Source: Chloroflexota bacterium (GTDB lineage: Bacteria > Chloroflexota > Anaerolineae > Aggregatilineales > J027). From it: a DNA stretch of 64,000 bases. The stretch's first letter is position 1, and every line of letters begins with the position of its first letter. A model generated the notes under the pieces. The model worked only from the letters and a program-made list of their open reading frames with translations, was not told the DNA's origin and did no database searches. The position numbers and the translations under genes are program-made. Where the stretch lies: contig JABFGB010000003.1 in assembly GCA_013112715.1 (NCBI GenBank), positions 1 through 64,000 of the forward strand. Direction: 5' to 3'. This document shows, one piece after another, positions 10,336 to 20,431 of this stretch.

Positions 10336-12396
10336 ATGATGAATATACACCTGCTCCCCACTCATAGCGCCTATGCCACCACATCGCCATTTGTATTGCC
10401 GGAGGGATGGCGACTGTATCAACACCAGTTGGAAACGTATGAGACCGTTCAAAGTCGGCGTGCGGATGTCATTGTCCACACCGGGTTAACAGGGGACGGT
10501 AAATCGCTGGCAGGTGAGTTGGCGGCATTAGTCAACCCGCGACATCGAATTATCGGGATGTATCCCACTAATGAACTGGTACGCGATCAAAAACGCCACC
10601 TAAACGATACGTTGCTTCGTTGGAATGCCGATCTTGAATTGCGCGAACTCAATGCCCGGACACTGGATCAGCATAGTGAGCGTGAGGAAACAGACCGATC
10701 CACCTCGCTGCGTGCTTTCTTGGGAAGCGCGGATGTATTGTTAACTAACCCTGATATTGTGCATTACATCATGACCGGGCGCTATGCTCAAGGCAAACGA
10801 CAGCCGTTCTTTAATATTGAGAGGCTGTCAGAGTTTCAACAGTTTACTTATGACGAGTTTCATCTTTTCGATCAACCCCAGACCACCAATATCCTCATTG
10901 AGATGATTTTTTTGCATCAATATGGCGGCAACCATGCTCCACTTTTTGTGCTTCAATCGGCTACCCCTGAAAACGAGGTGCTAGAGGCACTCAATCGGGG
11001 GGGGCTTTCGATTCATACTATCGAGGGCCATTATCTGCACCAAGCAGGTGATGCCCCAAGTGGTTATCGGACGATTTTGCAGGGCGTGGATTTAGAAATT
11101 GTGGCAGGCAGTGTTGAAAATTGGTTGCGTGAAAAGACCGATAGTGTACTATCTCCAACACTTCAACAAGGTCATCAGCGTATCGCGGTATTGTTCAACA
11201 GTGTGTTTGCAGCCCTACGCTCCCACGAATGGCTTTGTGCCACTCTGTCGGATTACCATATTGCCCATAACACGGGACTTACACCTCAATCACATCGAGC
11301 CGATAGCCACCATGCTGACGTTATCATGGGAACACAAACTGTAGATATCGGGGTAGACCTTAAAATTAACCAGTTGGTCTTTGAAGCCCATGATGCTGCT
11401 TCATTTAAACAACGACTGGGGCGTTTGGGTCGGCACAAGACCTATCGGGATCGTGCCAATATGGAACACCCCTTTGAGAACTTCCGAGCAGTGGCCTGTA
11501 TACCACCTTGGATTTTGGCGAAATTAGAGGAACACTGCCAGCCGGAAATGACGCGGGAGGATTTTTTCGCAGCGATTGACGATGCCTATCGCTCACCGGG
11601 CCAAGTATATAACTACAATCGGTTGTGGGGGTGGTATTCCGCCTATGATCTATGCTACCGCTTGGGCGATCCTACCATCCGTGCCCAAAACCAAGATATT
11701 CAACAGACGGTGGCTACCCATTTGGGACAGGCGCTTCAGGTGGGGCTGGGTGGGAAACGAGACGAGTATCACCTAATCAAACAGGATAACCAACGCCTAT
11801 CGGCAATTGAGGCGTTTCGCGGTAGCAGCGAACTAACGGCCGTTCTGGTCAATAATACCTACGAAGGTGTGGATCGTTATCAATTTTATGATGCCCTACG
11901 GGTTGTTCAAGATGTCGAATTTGAGGGGTGCGATCTCGAACAAACTAAAATCGAGGCCCTACATGCCGGAATGCCTCTTAAAGAATGGCAGCGCAGTCAC
12001 CCAATCGTCGCCCTAAAGTGGCGTGGGGTCGTGGAGCAGCGCCGTAAATTGGAACTTTCTATTGAACGTACCGATTGGTTGAATGTGCAAGCACAGGTCG
12101 AAGCTGGGGAGGTCGTTGCTACCACCGGACTACGCCTCAACATCACCCCAACTCCACCACTCGGTGACCTTCCCGTCCACTTACGCCGTCACCGATTGGT
12201 GGCCCGGATAGTGCTGCATCAGCTTCCTGATGAGGTCCGCCAAAATTCGCGTTTAGGCATGTTTTTTCCGCTGTTCAAATTCACAACCTACGATGGCATA
12301 GAACAAGGCACTATCGCATTGGGGCGGGATGCCTTGTTGTTGGACGCAGCCATGACTTCCAGCCTTAAACCTAACGGGGGTTCACTAATCGTTTAA
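10336..12396 (+). CDS. cas3: Type I-D Cas3 helicase (Cas3', no HD nuclease)
   Basis: The 686-residue superfamily 2 helicase has Walker A (residues 49-57, TGLTGDGKS), a DEFH motif II (173-176), SAT motif III (208-210) and the QRLGRLGR motif VI (359-366). There is no HD nuclease domain: in type I-D the HD nuclease is carried by Cas10d instead, which is the case in the next gene. It unwinds target DNA after Cascade binding. Two consecutive ATGs follow the GGAGG; the second (10339) has slightly better spacing. cas10d follows after 15 bases, in the same operon. Confidence 0.93.
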   Translation: MMNIHLLPTHSAYATTSPFVLPEGWRLYQHQLETYETVQSRRADVIVHTGLTGDGKSLAGELAALVNPRHRIIGMYPTNELVRDQKRHLNDTLLRWNADLELRELNARTLDQHSEREETDRSTSLRAFLGSADVLLTNPDIVHYIMTGRYAQGKRQPFFNIERLSEFQQFTYDEFHLFDQPQTTNILIEMIFLHQYGGNHAPLFVLQSATPENEVLEALNRGGLSIHTIEGHYLHQAGDAPSGYRTILQGVDLEIVAGSVENWLREKTDSVLSPTLQQGHQRIAVLFNSVFAALRSHEWLCATLSDYHIAHNTGLTPQSHRADSHHADVIMGTQTVDIGVDLKINQLVFEAHDAASFKQRLGRLGRHKTYRDRANMEHPFENFRAVACIPPWILAKLEEHCQPEMTREDFFAAIDDAYRSPGQVYNYNRLWGWYSAYDLCYRLGDPTIRAQNQDIQQTVATHLGQALQVGLGGKRDEYHLIKQDNQRLSAIEAFRGSSELTAVLVNNTYEGVDRYQFYDALRVVQDVEFEGCDLEQTKIEALHAGMPLKEWQRSHPIVALKWRGVVEQRRKLELSIERTDWLNVQAQVEAGEVVATTGLRLNITPTPPLGDLPVHLRRHRLVARIVLHQLPDEVRQNSRLGMFFPLFKFTTYDGIEQGTIALGRDALLLDAAMTSSLKPNGGSLIV

Positions 12397-12411
12397 TGAA
12401 AATACAAGGGC

Positions 12412-15400
12412 ATGAAATCCATGACTACCGATTTTGAAGCCGATAATTACACATTTGACGACCCATATATTTCCGACGATTCCCCTGATGCTGACCTGCC
12501 AGAGCTAGAAATCCCGGAGGAGGAACCGTTACTCACCGCCCTGCTCAAAAGCGCGATTGCCCGTTATTGGGCGGGCGATGCTGTGATGAATGATTTTGCT
12601 GAACATGTGTTGCCCTTTTTGGTCAATGTTTTGCGTTTAATGTCGGCCAAAGGGGGCGAGTTCGCTGCTGCCAAAGCGGAGGCGGGGCGGGACATCAGCG
12701 GCTATCAGCGTGACCAATCGCTGCGGGCACATTTATTAAATGGACTGTTGGCGACGATGCGTATTCTGCAACTGGCGATTGAGGCTAAAAATCGTCAGGC
12801 GCTTTTGTTGGGGGATTATGAACGTCGTTTATTGGTAGCGGGCTATTTGCTGCACGATTATCTCAAAATGCTCGAAGATGAGGCCCTGCACGCCACGATT
12901 CAAAATCCATCTGCCGCGATGATGCCGACCATCTATCAAACACTTGAGGACTATAGTGACCAACTCAATCTCCATGCTTTTTTTGCCGCAGGCGGCGATA
13001 ATCTCCGCCTTGATGATTTGCTCTACGTCGTGCATAACACACAGGTGCGCTGGGGCACAACACCATCCCGATTGTTAGCCCAAGACGTCAGTGATCCCCG
13101 CAAAATTGGCAAAGTCGCGCACTTTAGCCGAATTGCGGATTTATTAGCCTATGGCACCTTTTTAGAAACCAGCACACTCAAACGCATCAATGACATCTTG
13201 ACTGAGGCACTCGACGAACGTCCCTTTGACCTAACCGCCCACCGTCTCACCCAAATGACAGGCATGTTGAGCGCCTATGTCAACAATGCTGTGATTGAGG
13301 CGATGGAGTATCATGGGCATATCCCCATTTTATTCGCACCCAATGGGGTGATTTATGCCAGCCCCCGTGCCGCGACTTTGCCTGATCTTGAAACGATTGC
13401 TAGTCAGTCAATGAAGGCAATACACCAAGCCACAATGAATGGAATTGAACGCCATGTAAGAACCCCTGAAGCAGTGGGTTTTGAATGGGGCACACAAGGA
13501 TTGAAAGCGGCCCCCTATATCAACGATCTCTTTCAACCTGTTCAAATTCTCCACTTGGCATGGCAGTTGCTTAACCGACGCTTGCTGGACACACGCACGT
13601 TTCGTTTAGAGCAACTCAAAACATACAAACGCTTAGATAAAGGCACTGAATTGGGATGGTTCGACTCGGACTATCTTCCAGCAGTGCAAGACTATATTGA
13701 CCGAAGGGCCGAGGCATTAGGCGATTGGTTAGCTTTTGCATATACGTTGAATTCCCCCATTGGCGAACAAGCAGTGGATACTATTCTGGTCGCGTTGGGC
13801 TTTGATGTCGAAGCGATCCACCCGCTCATGGATATGGCCCAGAAAGGCGGCGTGCAATATTGGTCAGCATGGGTCGCGGCTGAATATATCCGCCATCATC
13901 CTGCCCTATCGCCTGACGAAATAGATGCTCAAATCAGACAGGTGGTTTTTCCCGCATTGGAAGAAATTCTCGCTGGTCACACAGCCCCGCAAGAATTAAT
14001 TGCCAGTGTCTACGATTTTGTGATGGAAACCGTTTATCTGCCCAATCAGCCCCCTAAAACTGCCACTCGTTTCTACGATCAGTTTGAAAAATACCGACTC
14101 AATAAAACTGACCTTCAAGCGGGTCTATATGACACCATCTACAATTGGCCCCGTCAGGTTCAAAAGCAGCAGGAAGCAACCCTCCCCTACATGCCGACGC
14201 CTTATAGCCAACGTATCCCGCTGGGCAAAGGGGATGCACTGTCGGCGTGGCGACGGGGCATCTCAGGGATAGGGGTCATCAATATGCTTCTGATGCAGCT
14301 TGCCTTACGCCAGCCATTCAAATTTGAAGAGCGCAAAGGCAAGATGTTGTTTATCTACCCGGCCTATTATTTCACCGTCGAAACGGGCGAGGTGGTTCTA
14401 AATATCATCAATCGTCTACGCAGTTTCAATATCTATGATTGGTTGTTTCATACCGAACATGGTCTTTCGGTAAATACTGACAGGGTTGCGAATTATCACG
14501 AGCTTCTGGAAAAGCCGAAAATGTGGTCAAGTGTACAAACGATGCGCTATCCAGTAGCCCACGCGCCGAGTTATGTTCAAGTAGCGGTTGACCCGGGGCT
14601 TGACAAAACCGAGGTGGAATCATGGCTCAACACGGTGCTAATCGCGCTTATTTTAACAAGCGTGCTGGATGTCAAGGTGGTTGCCAGTGAAAGCCCGGCC
14701 CCGCTCTTTCAATCGGGGGTTGGATTTGATGAAACCGTTTGGTTGGATGCCCCCCACAGCGCCTATGCTGATTTGATTGGGCGTACCATCAACATTGACG
14801 ATGTGCTGCCAATGCTCCAACGCCTCACCATGATGTTAGCCGTGTGGCATGATTCGTATGGATATGATTTTAAGAAATTGAATGCTCTTGCTGACATTGG
14901 TCGCCGTCTGGCTGCCGATCCCGCCAACGTTTTTATGTATTATCAACGCGAAAGCGACCCTACCCCAGCCTTTGCCCGCCGTTATCTATATTACGCCGAA
15001 CGCTTAGAACAAACTGCCCGTGCTTATCAAAGGAGTGAAACTGTGAACCATGCCCGTGAATTAGTGGCCCGCTATCGGCAGTTCTATCGTTCCAAAAACT
15101 ACACCACGAACGCAATCCTACGCCCAATCCAAGCGGCTGCCGACGCGATTTTGAAGGCCGACAGCGCCCACAGCGACCTAACCATGCTGGCAGACATTGT
15201 ATTAGGACGATTGATTCAGATTGAAACGGCGATGGATGCCGACAAGACGCAAGGTTATTTCCCTCGAGGCATTGCCCGCAATGAACGCCGGGCCGCGATG
15301 CGTGATTTTGCTGAATATTTTGTCTATCGTTACTACCATGAGGCGCTCAAAGATCGCAAATCCCTGCTGCGCGGCACCCAGTTCAATTTGTTGCGCCTTG

Positions 15401-15486
15401 CTTGTGACGCTGTATATCGTGATCTTCAGTCTATTGAAAAAGCCGATAATTCTGTGGAAGCCGAAGAAAGTGAAAGTGAGGAGTAA
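12412..15486 (+). CDS. cas10d: Cas10d (Csc3), large subunit with HD nuclease
   Basis: The 1024-residue protein is the signature subunit of type I-D. An N-terminal HD domain is seen with His107 in LRAHLLNG and the HD pair at 148-149 in GYLLHDYLKM. No GGDD-type palm active site was found, as expected for Cas10d. The rest is a large helical region ending in an acidic tail. It binds PAM DNA and supplies the nuclease activity missing from Cas3'. AAGGG at 12406-12410 suits the second in-frame ATG (12421) better than the first. The 3' end encodes a separately translated small subunit (see next entry). Confidence 0.93.
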   Translation: MKSMTTDFEADNYTFDDPYISDDSPDADLPELEIPEEEPLLTALLKSAIARYWAGDAVMNDFAEHVLPFLVNVLRLMSAKGGEFAAAKAEAGRDISGYQRDQSLRAHLLNGLLATMRILQLAIEAKNRQALLLGDYERRLLVAGYLLHDYLKMLEDEALHATIQNPSAAMMPTIYQTLEDYSDQLNLHAFFAAGGDNLRLDDLLYVVHNTQVRWGTTPSRLLAQDVSDPRKIGKVAHFSRIADLLAYGTFLETSTLKRINDILTEALDERPFDLTAHRLTQMTGMLSAYVNNAVIEAMEYHGHIPILFAPNGVIYASPRAATLPDLETIASQSMKAIHQATMNGIERHVRTPEAVGFEWGTQGLKAAPYINDLFQPVQILHLAWQLLNRRLLDTRTFRLEQLKTYKRLDKGTELGWFDSDYLPAVQDYIDRRAEALGDWLAFAYTLNSPIGEQAVDTILVALGFDVEAIHPLMDMAQKGGVQYWSAWVAAEYIRHHPALSPDEIDAQIRQVVFPALEEILAGHTAPQELIASVYDFVMETVYLPNQPPKTATRFYDQFEKYRLNKTDLQAGLYDTIYNWPRQVQKQQEATLPYMPTPYSQRIPLGKGDALSAWRRGISGIGVINMLLMQLALRQPFKFEERKGKMLFIYPAYYFTVETGEVVLNIINRLRSFNIYDWLFHTEHGLSVNTDRVANYHELLEKPKMWSSVQTMRYPVAHAPSYVQVAVDPGLDKTEVESWLNTVLIALILTSVLDVKVVASESPAPLFQSGVGFDETVWLDAPHSAYADLIGRTINIDDVLPMLQRLTMMLAVWHDSYGYDFKKLNALADIGRRLAADPANVFMYYQRESDPTPAFARRYLYYAERLEQTARAYQRSETVNHARELVARYRQFYRSKNYTTNAILRPIQAAADAILKADSAHSDLTMLADIVLGRLIQIETAMDADKTQGYFPRGIARNERRAAMRDFAEYFVYRYYHEALKDRKSLLRGTQFNLLRLACDAVYRDLQSIEKADNSVEAEESESEE
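15043..15486 (+). CDS. Predicted internal Cas11d small subunit inside cas10d
   Basis: Within cas10d and in frame with it (codon 878), a strong Shine-Dalgarno AAAGGAG at 15029-15035 is followed seven bases later by a GTG start. The product would be 147 residues, all predicted helical and ending in the acidic Cas10d tail. Published work on type I-D shows that the small subunit Cas11d is made by internal translation of the cas10d 3' end; size and position match that model. The start itself is inferred from the sequence. Confidence 0.7.
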   Translation: MNHARELVARYRQFYRSKNYTTNAILRPIQAAADAILKADSAHSDLTMLADIVLGRLIQIETAMDADKTQGYFPRGIARNERRAAMRDFAEYFVYRYYHEALKDRKSLLRGTQFNLLRLACDAVYRDLQSIEKADNSVEAEESESEE

Positions 15487-15492
15487 TTAGTC

Positions 15493-16473
15493 ATGACCGT
15501 CTTTAGTGATTTGCAGAGCTGTTTCCCGAAACAAATTGCCCTGCGCCCAAGCGGCCATTATGCCCATATCATTACGCTGCGAATAGCCGAATCCTATCCC
15601 ATTTTTCAAACGGATGATGGCCTAAACGTGGCCCGTGTGCCGATTGGTCGCGTTAACCCACAGCCCATAGACCGTATCGCCATGTTTTTACGCAAGCAAA
15701 CGACACCCGAACGACTGCGCGGACGTGAACTGCTCCGCAAATATTCTCCCGAAGCAATGGAAGCCTGTCGTTACAATGACAATCCCTGCGGTCAATGCCC
15801 GGATTGTATTGCTTATGGGTATGCCATTGGGGACGAAGGGGCGGAAAAATCCAAAGTTTTCGGCGACATGGCCTATTCCCTTTCGGGTCACGCCATCAGC
15901 CATATCGTGAATACCCTTAATGCTCCAAACGAGGGTGGCATTATGTACGATCCTGCCGAGGGTAAAACCAGCAACCGCATTAATTCACGCGAATATGTGA
16001 TCCCCAGCGTGATTTTCCCAAGTGTGATGACTGCCCGTGACCTCACATTCCCAATGTTCTGTTATGTCCTCAATAACCTTGTGAGCAACAAACGCTATGG
16101 TGCAACCACCACCCGCACTGGACGCATGGACAATGAGGTAGTTGCCATCGTGGTTGCCGATGGTGAAATCATGTCCAATCTGGCACTTACGCAGGCTATT
16201 TATGACGCCCTTTCTGCTGAAAATCGCTGGCCTGACGACGATTTAGTGAGTACCGCCGCTACGCAGGAAGTGACCTCGGCAATTCTGCCTGATCTTATTA
16301 GAGGCAGCGATGTTCAGATACAAATTCGCTTGATGGGCCGCGATCTCGACGACTTTCTGAATGAATTCCGCGAGGCCATTAGCCAAAATTTTGAAGGTCT
16401 GGTAGAGGAGTTATACCGGGATGTGGCCGACTACAGAAATCGCCTCAAGACGAAACCGAAAAAAGGCAAGTAG
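15493..16473 (+). CDS. csc2: Csc2 (Cas7-family backbone subunit, type I-D)
   Basis: This 326-residue protein matches Csc2, the Cas7-like subunit that polymerises along the crRNA spacer. A zinc-binding insert is visible as Cys92, Cys99, Cys102 and Cys105. An RRM-like core follows, with the long GGIMYDP...SREYVIPSV region and the FPMFCYVLNNLVSNKRYGATTTRTGR stretch characteristic of Csc2. It starts six bases after the cas10d stop and is followed by csc1, in the same operon. Confidence 0.93.
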   Translation: MTVFSDLQSCFPKQIALRPSGHYAHIITLRIAESYPIFQTDDGLNVARVPIGRVNPQPIDRIAMFLRKQTTPERLRGRELLRKYSPEAMEACRYNDNPCGQCPDCIAYGYAIGDEGAEKSKVFGDMAYSLSGHAISHIVNTLNAPNEGGIMYDPAEGKTSNRINSREYVIPSVIFPSVMTARDLTFPMFCYVLNNLVSNKRYGATTTRTGRMDNEVVAIVVADGEIMSNLALTQAIYDALSAENRWPDDDLVSTAATQEVTSAILPDLIRGSDVQIQIRLMGRDLDDFLNEFREAISQNFEGLVEELYRDVADYRNRLKTKPKKGK

Positions 16474-16485
16474 GAGACGTTGAGG

Positions 16486-17199
16486 ATGGCAACACTGCAT
16501 ATCCAAGATTGTCGACTGCGGACGGATAGTCCCATTTATTACGCCACCCGTGAAGTAGGTCGTCTGTATGAGACAGGCGACCACTTGCATAATTTTGCGC
16601 TGACGTATGCTCTCGGCTTGGTCTCAGAGCCACCCAGTTATCACGTCTATTGGTCTGAACCTACTTATGAGCGGGATTTTGCACCCCTGACAGAACAAGG
16701 AGTGTACGTTACACCTGCTTCACCACGCCGCGTCAATCACATGATCTCGTCCTTAAAGTTTGGCGGTGAAACATGGCAAGAAACCGTTTTTGATAAACGT
16801 GAAACTGGCAATCGCCCAAATTATGGACGTATCAAAGAAATTGCGCCGGATAGCTGGTTTGCCTTCCGGGTTATCTCGCCAGAGCCATTACGCCTACCTC
16901 GCTGGATTAGACTTGGTATTTGGCTCGGTAAATGCGAGGTAATGGTGCGAGGAATTGGCACACTCAGTGTGAAACACGAAATTCACACGTTCGAAGATGC
17001 CCTTAATCCATTGGATTTGAAGACGATGCCTGACAGCTATGATATTGTACCAATGCCGCCCAACAGTCTTATCAAAAATGCTACTTTGACAGGGGACTGG
17101 TTAACTGGCACCCTATATTTGACCTCCAATCAGGCAACCGAAACCATTCATTTGCCTGCTCACATGGCCTATTTCCAGAAAGTCAGTGCCAATGGATAA
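16486..17199 (+). CDS. csc1: Csc1 (Cas5-family subunit, type I-D)
   Basis: The 237-residue protein resembles Csc1, which caps the crRNA 5' handle in the type I-D Cascade. The N-terminus (LHIQDCRLRTDSPIYYATREVGRLYETGDHLHNFAL) and the central NYGRIKEIAPDSWFAFRV region are typical. The ATG at 16486 is preferred over an upstream TTG (16480) because the GGAG at 16473-16476 is nine bases from the ATG. cas6 overlaps its end by a few bases. Confidence 0.9.
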   Translation: MATLHIQDCRLRTDSPIYYATREVGRLYETGDHLHNFALTYALGLVSEPPSYHVYWSEPTYERDFAPLTEQGVYVTPASPRRVNHMISSLKFGGETWQETVFDKRETGNRPNYGRIKEIAPDSWFAFRVISPEPLRLPRWIRLGIWLGKCEVMVRGIGTLSVKHEIHTFEDALNPLDLKTMPDSYDIVPMPPNSLIKNATLTGDWLTGTLYLTSNQATETIHLPAHMAYFQKVSANG

Positions 17200-18001
17200 G
17201 AGTGTTTATGCTATCGTAGTCAAGCTGGTTGCTGGGGGGGCTATGCCTGCCAATCCTTCATCAGGACGATTGGTTCATGCCGCTTTTTTAGACATTATTC
17301 ACCAGATTAATCCATCACTGGCAAAAGCCTTTCATGACTTGAATGAACGCAAGTTGTTCACGGTTTCACCCCTTTGGGCTGAACGTGGATTCGTGAGATT
17401 GGGCGATGTTGCATTTGTAAGATTTGCCTTCCTTGACCCCGCACTGGCACATCTCTTTGTTGAGCAGTTTTTGCTGGCCCCGCATCATCATACCTTACGT
17501 ATTGGGCCAGCCCCTTTTGCCATCACTGAGGTCTATGCAACCTCTACCAGCCATGAGCGTGCTGGTAAAATGGTATTAGAGTTGCCTTCGGAAAATGAAT
17601 GCTTTGAACAAGCGCGGTTTGAGTTTCTTACCCCCACTGCCTTCAGTCGCAAAAGAGGGGCTAAAGCTGAATATCTTACTGATTTCAGCCCAATCGATGT
17701 GTGGAAACACATTAGACGAGTTTGGGGACGGATCACGAGCGAAGATCCCGGCCCTGTCTTTGATGAATGGTGTGCAGATCATACCCAAGTGATCCACCAG
17801 AGTACCCGTAGAGTCCAGCTTGATTTCGGAGGGTACTTTGTACCGGGCGTAATGGGTAGCTTCACTTATCGGTTGTCTGATTATACGCCCGGAGAAATAC
17901 TGCATCGGTGGTGGTGTGGATTGGCCCAGTTTGCTCCTTATGTGTCGGTAGGCTACAAGGCAACGATGGGTATGGGGCAGTGTGCTGTTCAAGTAAAATA
18001 A
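17192..18001 (+). CDS. cas6: Cas6 pre-crRNA endoribonuclease
   Basis: About 269 residues, with a tandem ferredoxin-like layout and the C-terminal glycine-rich loop GYKATMGMGQ that defines Cas6. It cleaves the repeat in the array transcript and leaves the 8-base 5' handle. The coding region overlaps the csc1 end; an upstream GTG at 17186 is in frame and equally possible. It is the last gene of the interference operon; the next gene is convergent after 38 bases. Confidence 0.92.
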   Translation: MDKSVYAIVVKLVAGGAMPANPSSGRLVHAAFLDIIHQINPSLAKAFHDLNERKLFTVSPLWAERGFVRLGDVAFVRFAFLDPALAHLFVEQFLLAPHHHTLRIGPAPFAITEVYATSTSHERAGKMVLELPSENECFEQARFEFLTPTAFSRKRGAKAEYLTDFSPIDVWKHIRRVWGRITSEDPGPVFDEWCADHTQVIHQSTRRVQLDFGGYFVPGVMGSFTYRLSDYTPGEILHRWWCGLAQFAPYVSVGYKATMGMGQCAVQVK

Positions 18002-18039
18002 CGACTTCGGGCCTTACCGAATGAGTGGCCTACGATCAA

Positions 18040-20106
18040 TCATCCGGCTGCCTGCTCCAAACTATTGTGTGTGATTTCTGATATTGCTTGTGCTTCAGCC
18101 AGTAAGCTCGACGGCACATCCTTACCAGAGATATTCAGAATCAACTTGCTGCGGGTTGCCGCGACATAAAATGCGGCCCGACCCATCGTATCCGTATCCA
18201 GTAAATCCACCCCGACCAAGAACACAATCGGCGCATCATAGCCCTTGGCCCCATGAATGGTAGAGAGGGTCAGATATCCCTCACGGAAGATCAGGCGCTC
18301 CTTGTCAGCCTCATGTCGCCCATATGGCTGCAAAAAGCCCTCAATCGAGGCTTGTTTGAGTTGACGCTCGATGCGATCTGGCAGATCTTCAAACCCATAT
18401 TCACTGGGGAAGAGAATCAGGATATCCTCTGGACGCACCGACTCCTGCTCGACCAAATAGGCGACCTGCTGGGCAACCCAGTGTTTTTCCTGTTCACGGC
18501 TCTGGAAGGGATGAATGGTGGGTGGCTCGTAGCTGCGTTTGGCAAACTTGATCTGGATGTACGCATCGGTCTCTTCAATGAGGTCATTTTGCAGCAGCGA
18601 GGCCATATCCGCATAACCACGTGTTTGTACTCGAACATCCGGTGGGGCAGCCGTACCCAGCAGCACATTAAAGGCGAGTTCCACTACCTCACGGGTGTTG
18701 CGGAAACACTCACGCATGACACGCGAGCGATTTTTCCCCTGTACATCAATCCCAATCTGACTCCAGTTGGGACGAGGGCGTCCGTAGAGGTTCTGGGCAT
18801 CGTCATAGAACACGGCGAGGCTCTTTTGTCCAGTGGCGGGATGGGGTTTGATCAGATCGAGCAGCAGGGCGTAATCCTCGGGCAAAAAGTCTTGGCCTTC
18901 ATCTACTAAGATGGCATCAAAGAGCAGGGAGGTATACCCCTCCGGGTCATGTTCTGCCCATGCTGCAATCTCCTGCTGGTAGTGGTCGGCGCGAGCCAGC
19001 GGGTCACGCTCATCTTGGATGCGTAGATACTGGATATCCGCTCCCCATTCTTTCAGCCGCCAGAACAGCTGGTTGTAGTGCATGACAAACAGCATCCCAT
19101 CGGCTAGTTCTTCCCCGGTCTGCTGATGGTAAGCCCGGCGGATTTTGTCTTCCAACAGGCTCACCAGTGAACGGTTGAAACACAGCACCAAGACCTGCGG
19201 CTGGGTATCCGGGTCTTCAAACATGTTGCGGGTTTCTTTAAACAGGCGGTTGATGCACTTGGCAGCCATACTCGCCAGCACTACCGTCTTACCACTTCCC
19301 GCCACCCCACGCACCAACCGCTGGTAGCCGTTGAGGTTAAAATCGCTGATCTGTTTCTGTTCCTCGGACAGATATTTGTCGAGGGCCTCGACGTCATCAA
19401 TGTAGCTGCCTAAGGTCACTTCATCCACATGAGGTCGGAAAACGCGGTGGGTGTTGTTGATGGTGGCCGAGTCGCCAAAGACCCGCCGGAGATGGGTGAT
19501 CTGGGTCTCGGTCACTAGATGGTGCAGCCGCGAGTCGTCTAGCAGGTGCAGCATAAAGCGGCTGACCTGCTGTTTGAGTAACTTGGGATCGCGCAGATGT
19601 TCGGCGAAGAGCAATTGTTCGGAAGGCAGGCACTGATCCAAGCCACTGGCTTGCCAATCCGCCAGTGAGATGTTGGGAAAAGCCGCCATCTCACCAAAAA
19701 TCGGCTGATTGGCAGAGCCGTTGGTCAGGTGTTCATAGGCATGTTTGATGGTAAACATCGCCCCCCGCGCTTGAGCAAGGGGTGACTTGGGTTTGAGATG
19801 TCCACGCATCCGCACGTAAAGTGTCCCAGCGACAGCACGCTCAATGGCATCAATGGAATAGGCTTTGACCTCGACCACCAGCACGCCGACTTCCGGATGG
19901 CATAAGACCAGATCGGGAGGACGTTTGGTCGAGTTGTAAATCGTGGGTTCAACAAACAGAAATCCAGTGGGTGAGTCGCCATAGGCTTGGAGCAAGGCGA
20001 TCATCGCCGCGCCATGGGCACGGTTGCCGATATCATTGGTCCCAACCAGTTCAATGCGGGTATTTTGTAACACTTTTTGAAAAACAGACTTCATCGATTG
20101 GGACAT
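18040..20106 (-). CDS. NERD-domain nuclease fused to a UvrD-like helicase
   Basis: The 688-residue protein has an N-terminal NERD (nuclease-related) domain, with PPDLVL around Asp65 and VVEVK around Glu79/Lys81, matching a restriction-endonuclease-like active site. A superfamily 1 helicase follows: Walker A GVAGSGKT with Lys273, motif II DEGQ at 402-405, a C-terminal TIHGAKGYDAPIV and the VAATRSK motif VI. Such proteins are linked to DNA processing, and the position next to a CRISPR locus suggests a role in defence, but this is inference. The gene is convergent with cas6 and monocistronic. Confidence 0.85.
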   Translation of the reverse strand: MSQSMKSVFQKVLQNTRIELVGTNDIGNRAHGAAMIALLQAYGDSPTGFLFVEPTIYNSTKRPPDLVLCHPEVGVLVVEVKAYSIDAIERAVAGTLYVRMRGHLKPKSPLAQARGAMFTIKHAYEHLTNGSANQPIFGEMAAFPNISLADWQASGLDQCLPSEQLLFAEHLRDPKLLKQQVSRFMLHLLDDSRLHHLVTETQITHLRRVFGDSATINNTHRVFRPHVDEVTLGSYIDDVEALDKYLSEEQKQISDFNLNGYQRLVRGVAGSGKTVVLASMAAKCINRLFKETRNMFEDPDTQPQVLVLCFNRSLVSLLEDKIRRAYHQQTGEELADGMLFVMHYNQLFWRLKEWGADIQYLRIQDERDPLARADHYQQEIAAWAEHDPEGYTSLLFDAILVDEGQDFLPEDYALLLDLIKPHPATGQKSLAVFYDDAQNLYGRPRPNWSQIGIDVQGKNRSRVMRECFRNTREVVELAFNVLLGTAAPPDVRVQTRGYADMASLLQNDLIEETDAYIQIKFAKRSYEPPTIHPFQSREQEKHWVAQQVAYLVEQESVRPEDILILFPSEYGFEDLPDRIERQLKQASIEGFLQPYGRHEADKERLIFREGYLTLSTIHGAKGYDAPIVFLVGVDLLDTDTMGRAAFYVAATRSKLILNISGKDVPSSLLAEAQAISEITHNSLEQAAG

Positions 20107-20413
20107 AAAACCTCGACCTCAAGTGGCATGTCAAAAATATAAAAGAAGGACTTATTTTTAAGGATAAGTACGCAGTCGAAGATTGTAAACAAACCTTGTG
20201 GGCTTTTGGGGAAAAATTCAGAGGATCACCGCTGAATTCTTAAGCAAGTGGTTACGGAAGCGCACGAGGAAGTCTTATGCAAAACAAAAATTCAGCATGA
20301 TCACTGGCCTTATGCCCGTCACACGCAAATCAACGTAGGGATTTTCATCCCCATGCTTCAATTGTATTTTATCATGAGAGGTGTCAGGTGGTGAATTTCT
20401 GAGGGTGGGTTCA
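20107..20413. other. Intergenic region, no gene seen
   Basis: About 310 AT-rich bases lie between the divergent starts of the NERD-helicase gene and the truncated hydrolase gene. It presumably holds the helicase promoter. No complete hydrolase N-terminus could be found in any plus-strand frame, so the missing part of the downstream gene is really absent. Confidence 0.5.
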
Positions 20414-20431
20414 TGAATCGTTCTTCACCCG

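Noticed and set aside
12982-13020. A GGD-type palm motif in Cas10d (AAGGDNLRLDD)
   Set aside because: It lies in the HD-domain region rather than the palm, and type I-D Cas10d is not expected to have an active cyclase.
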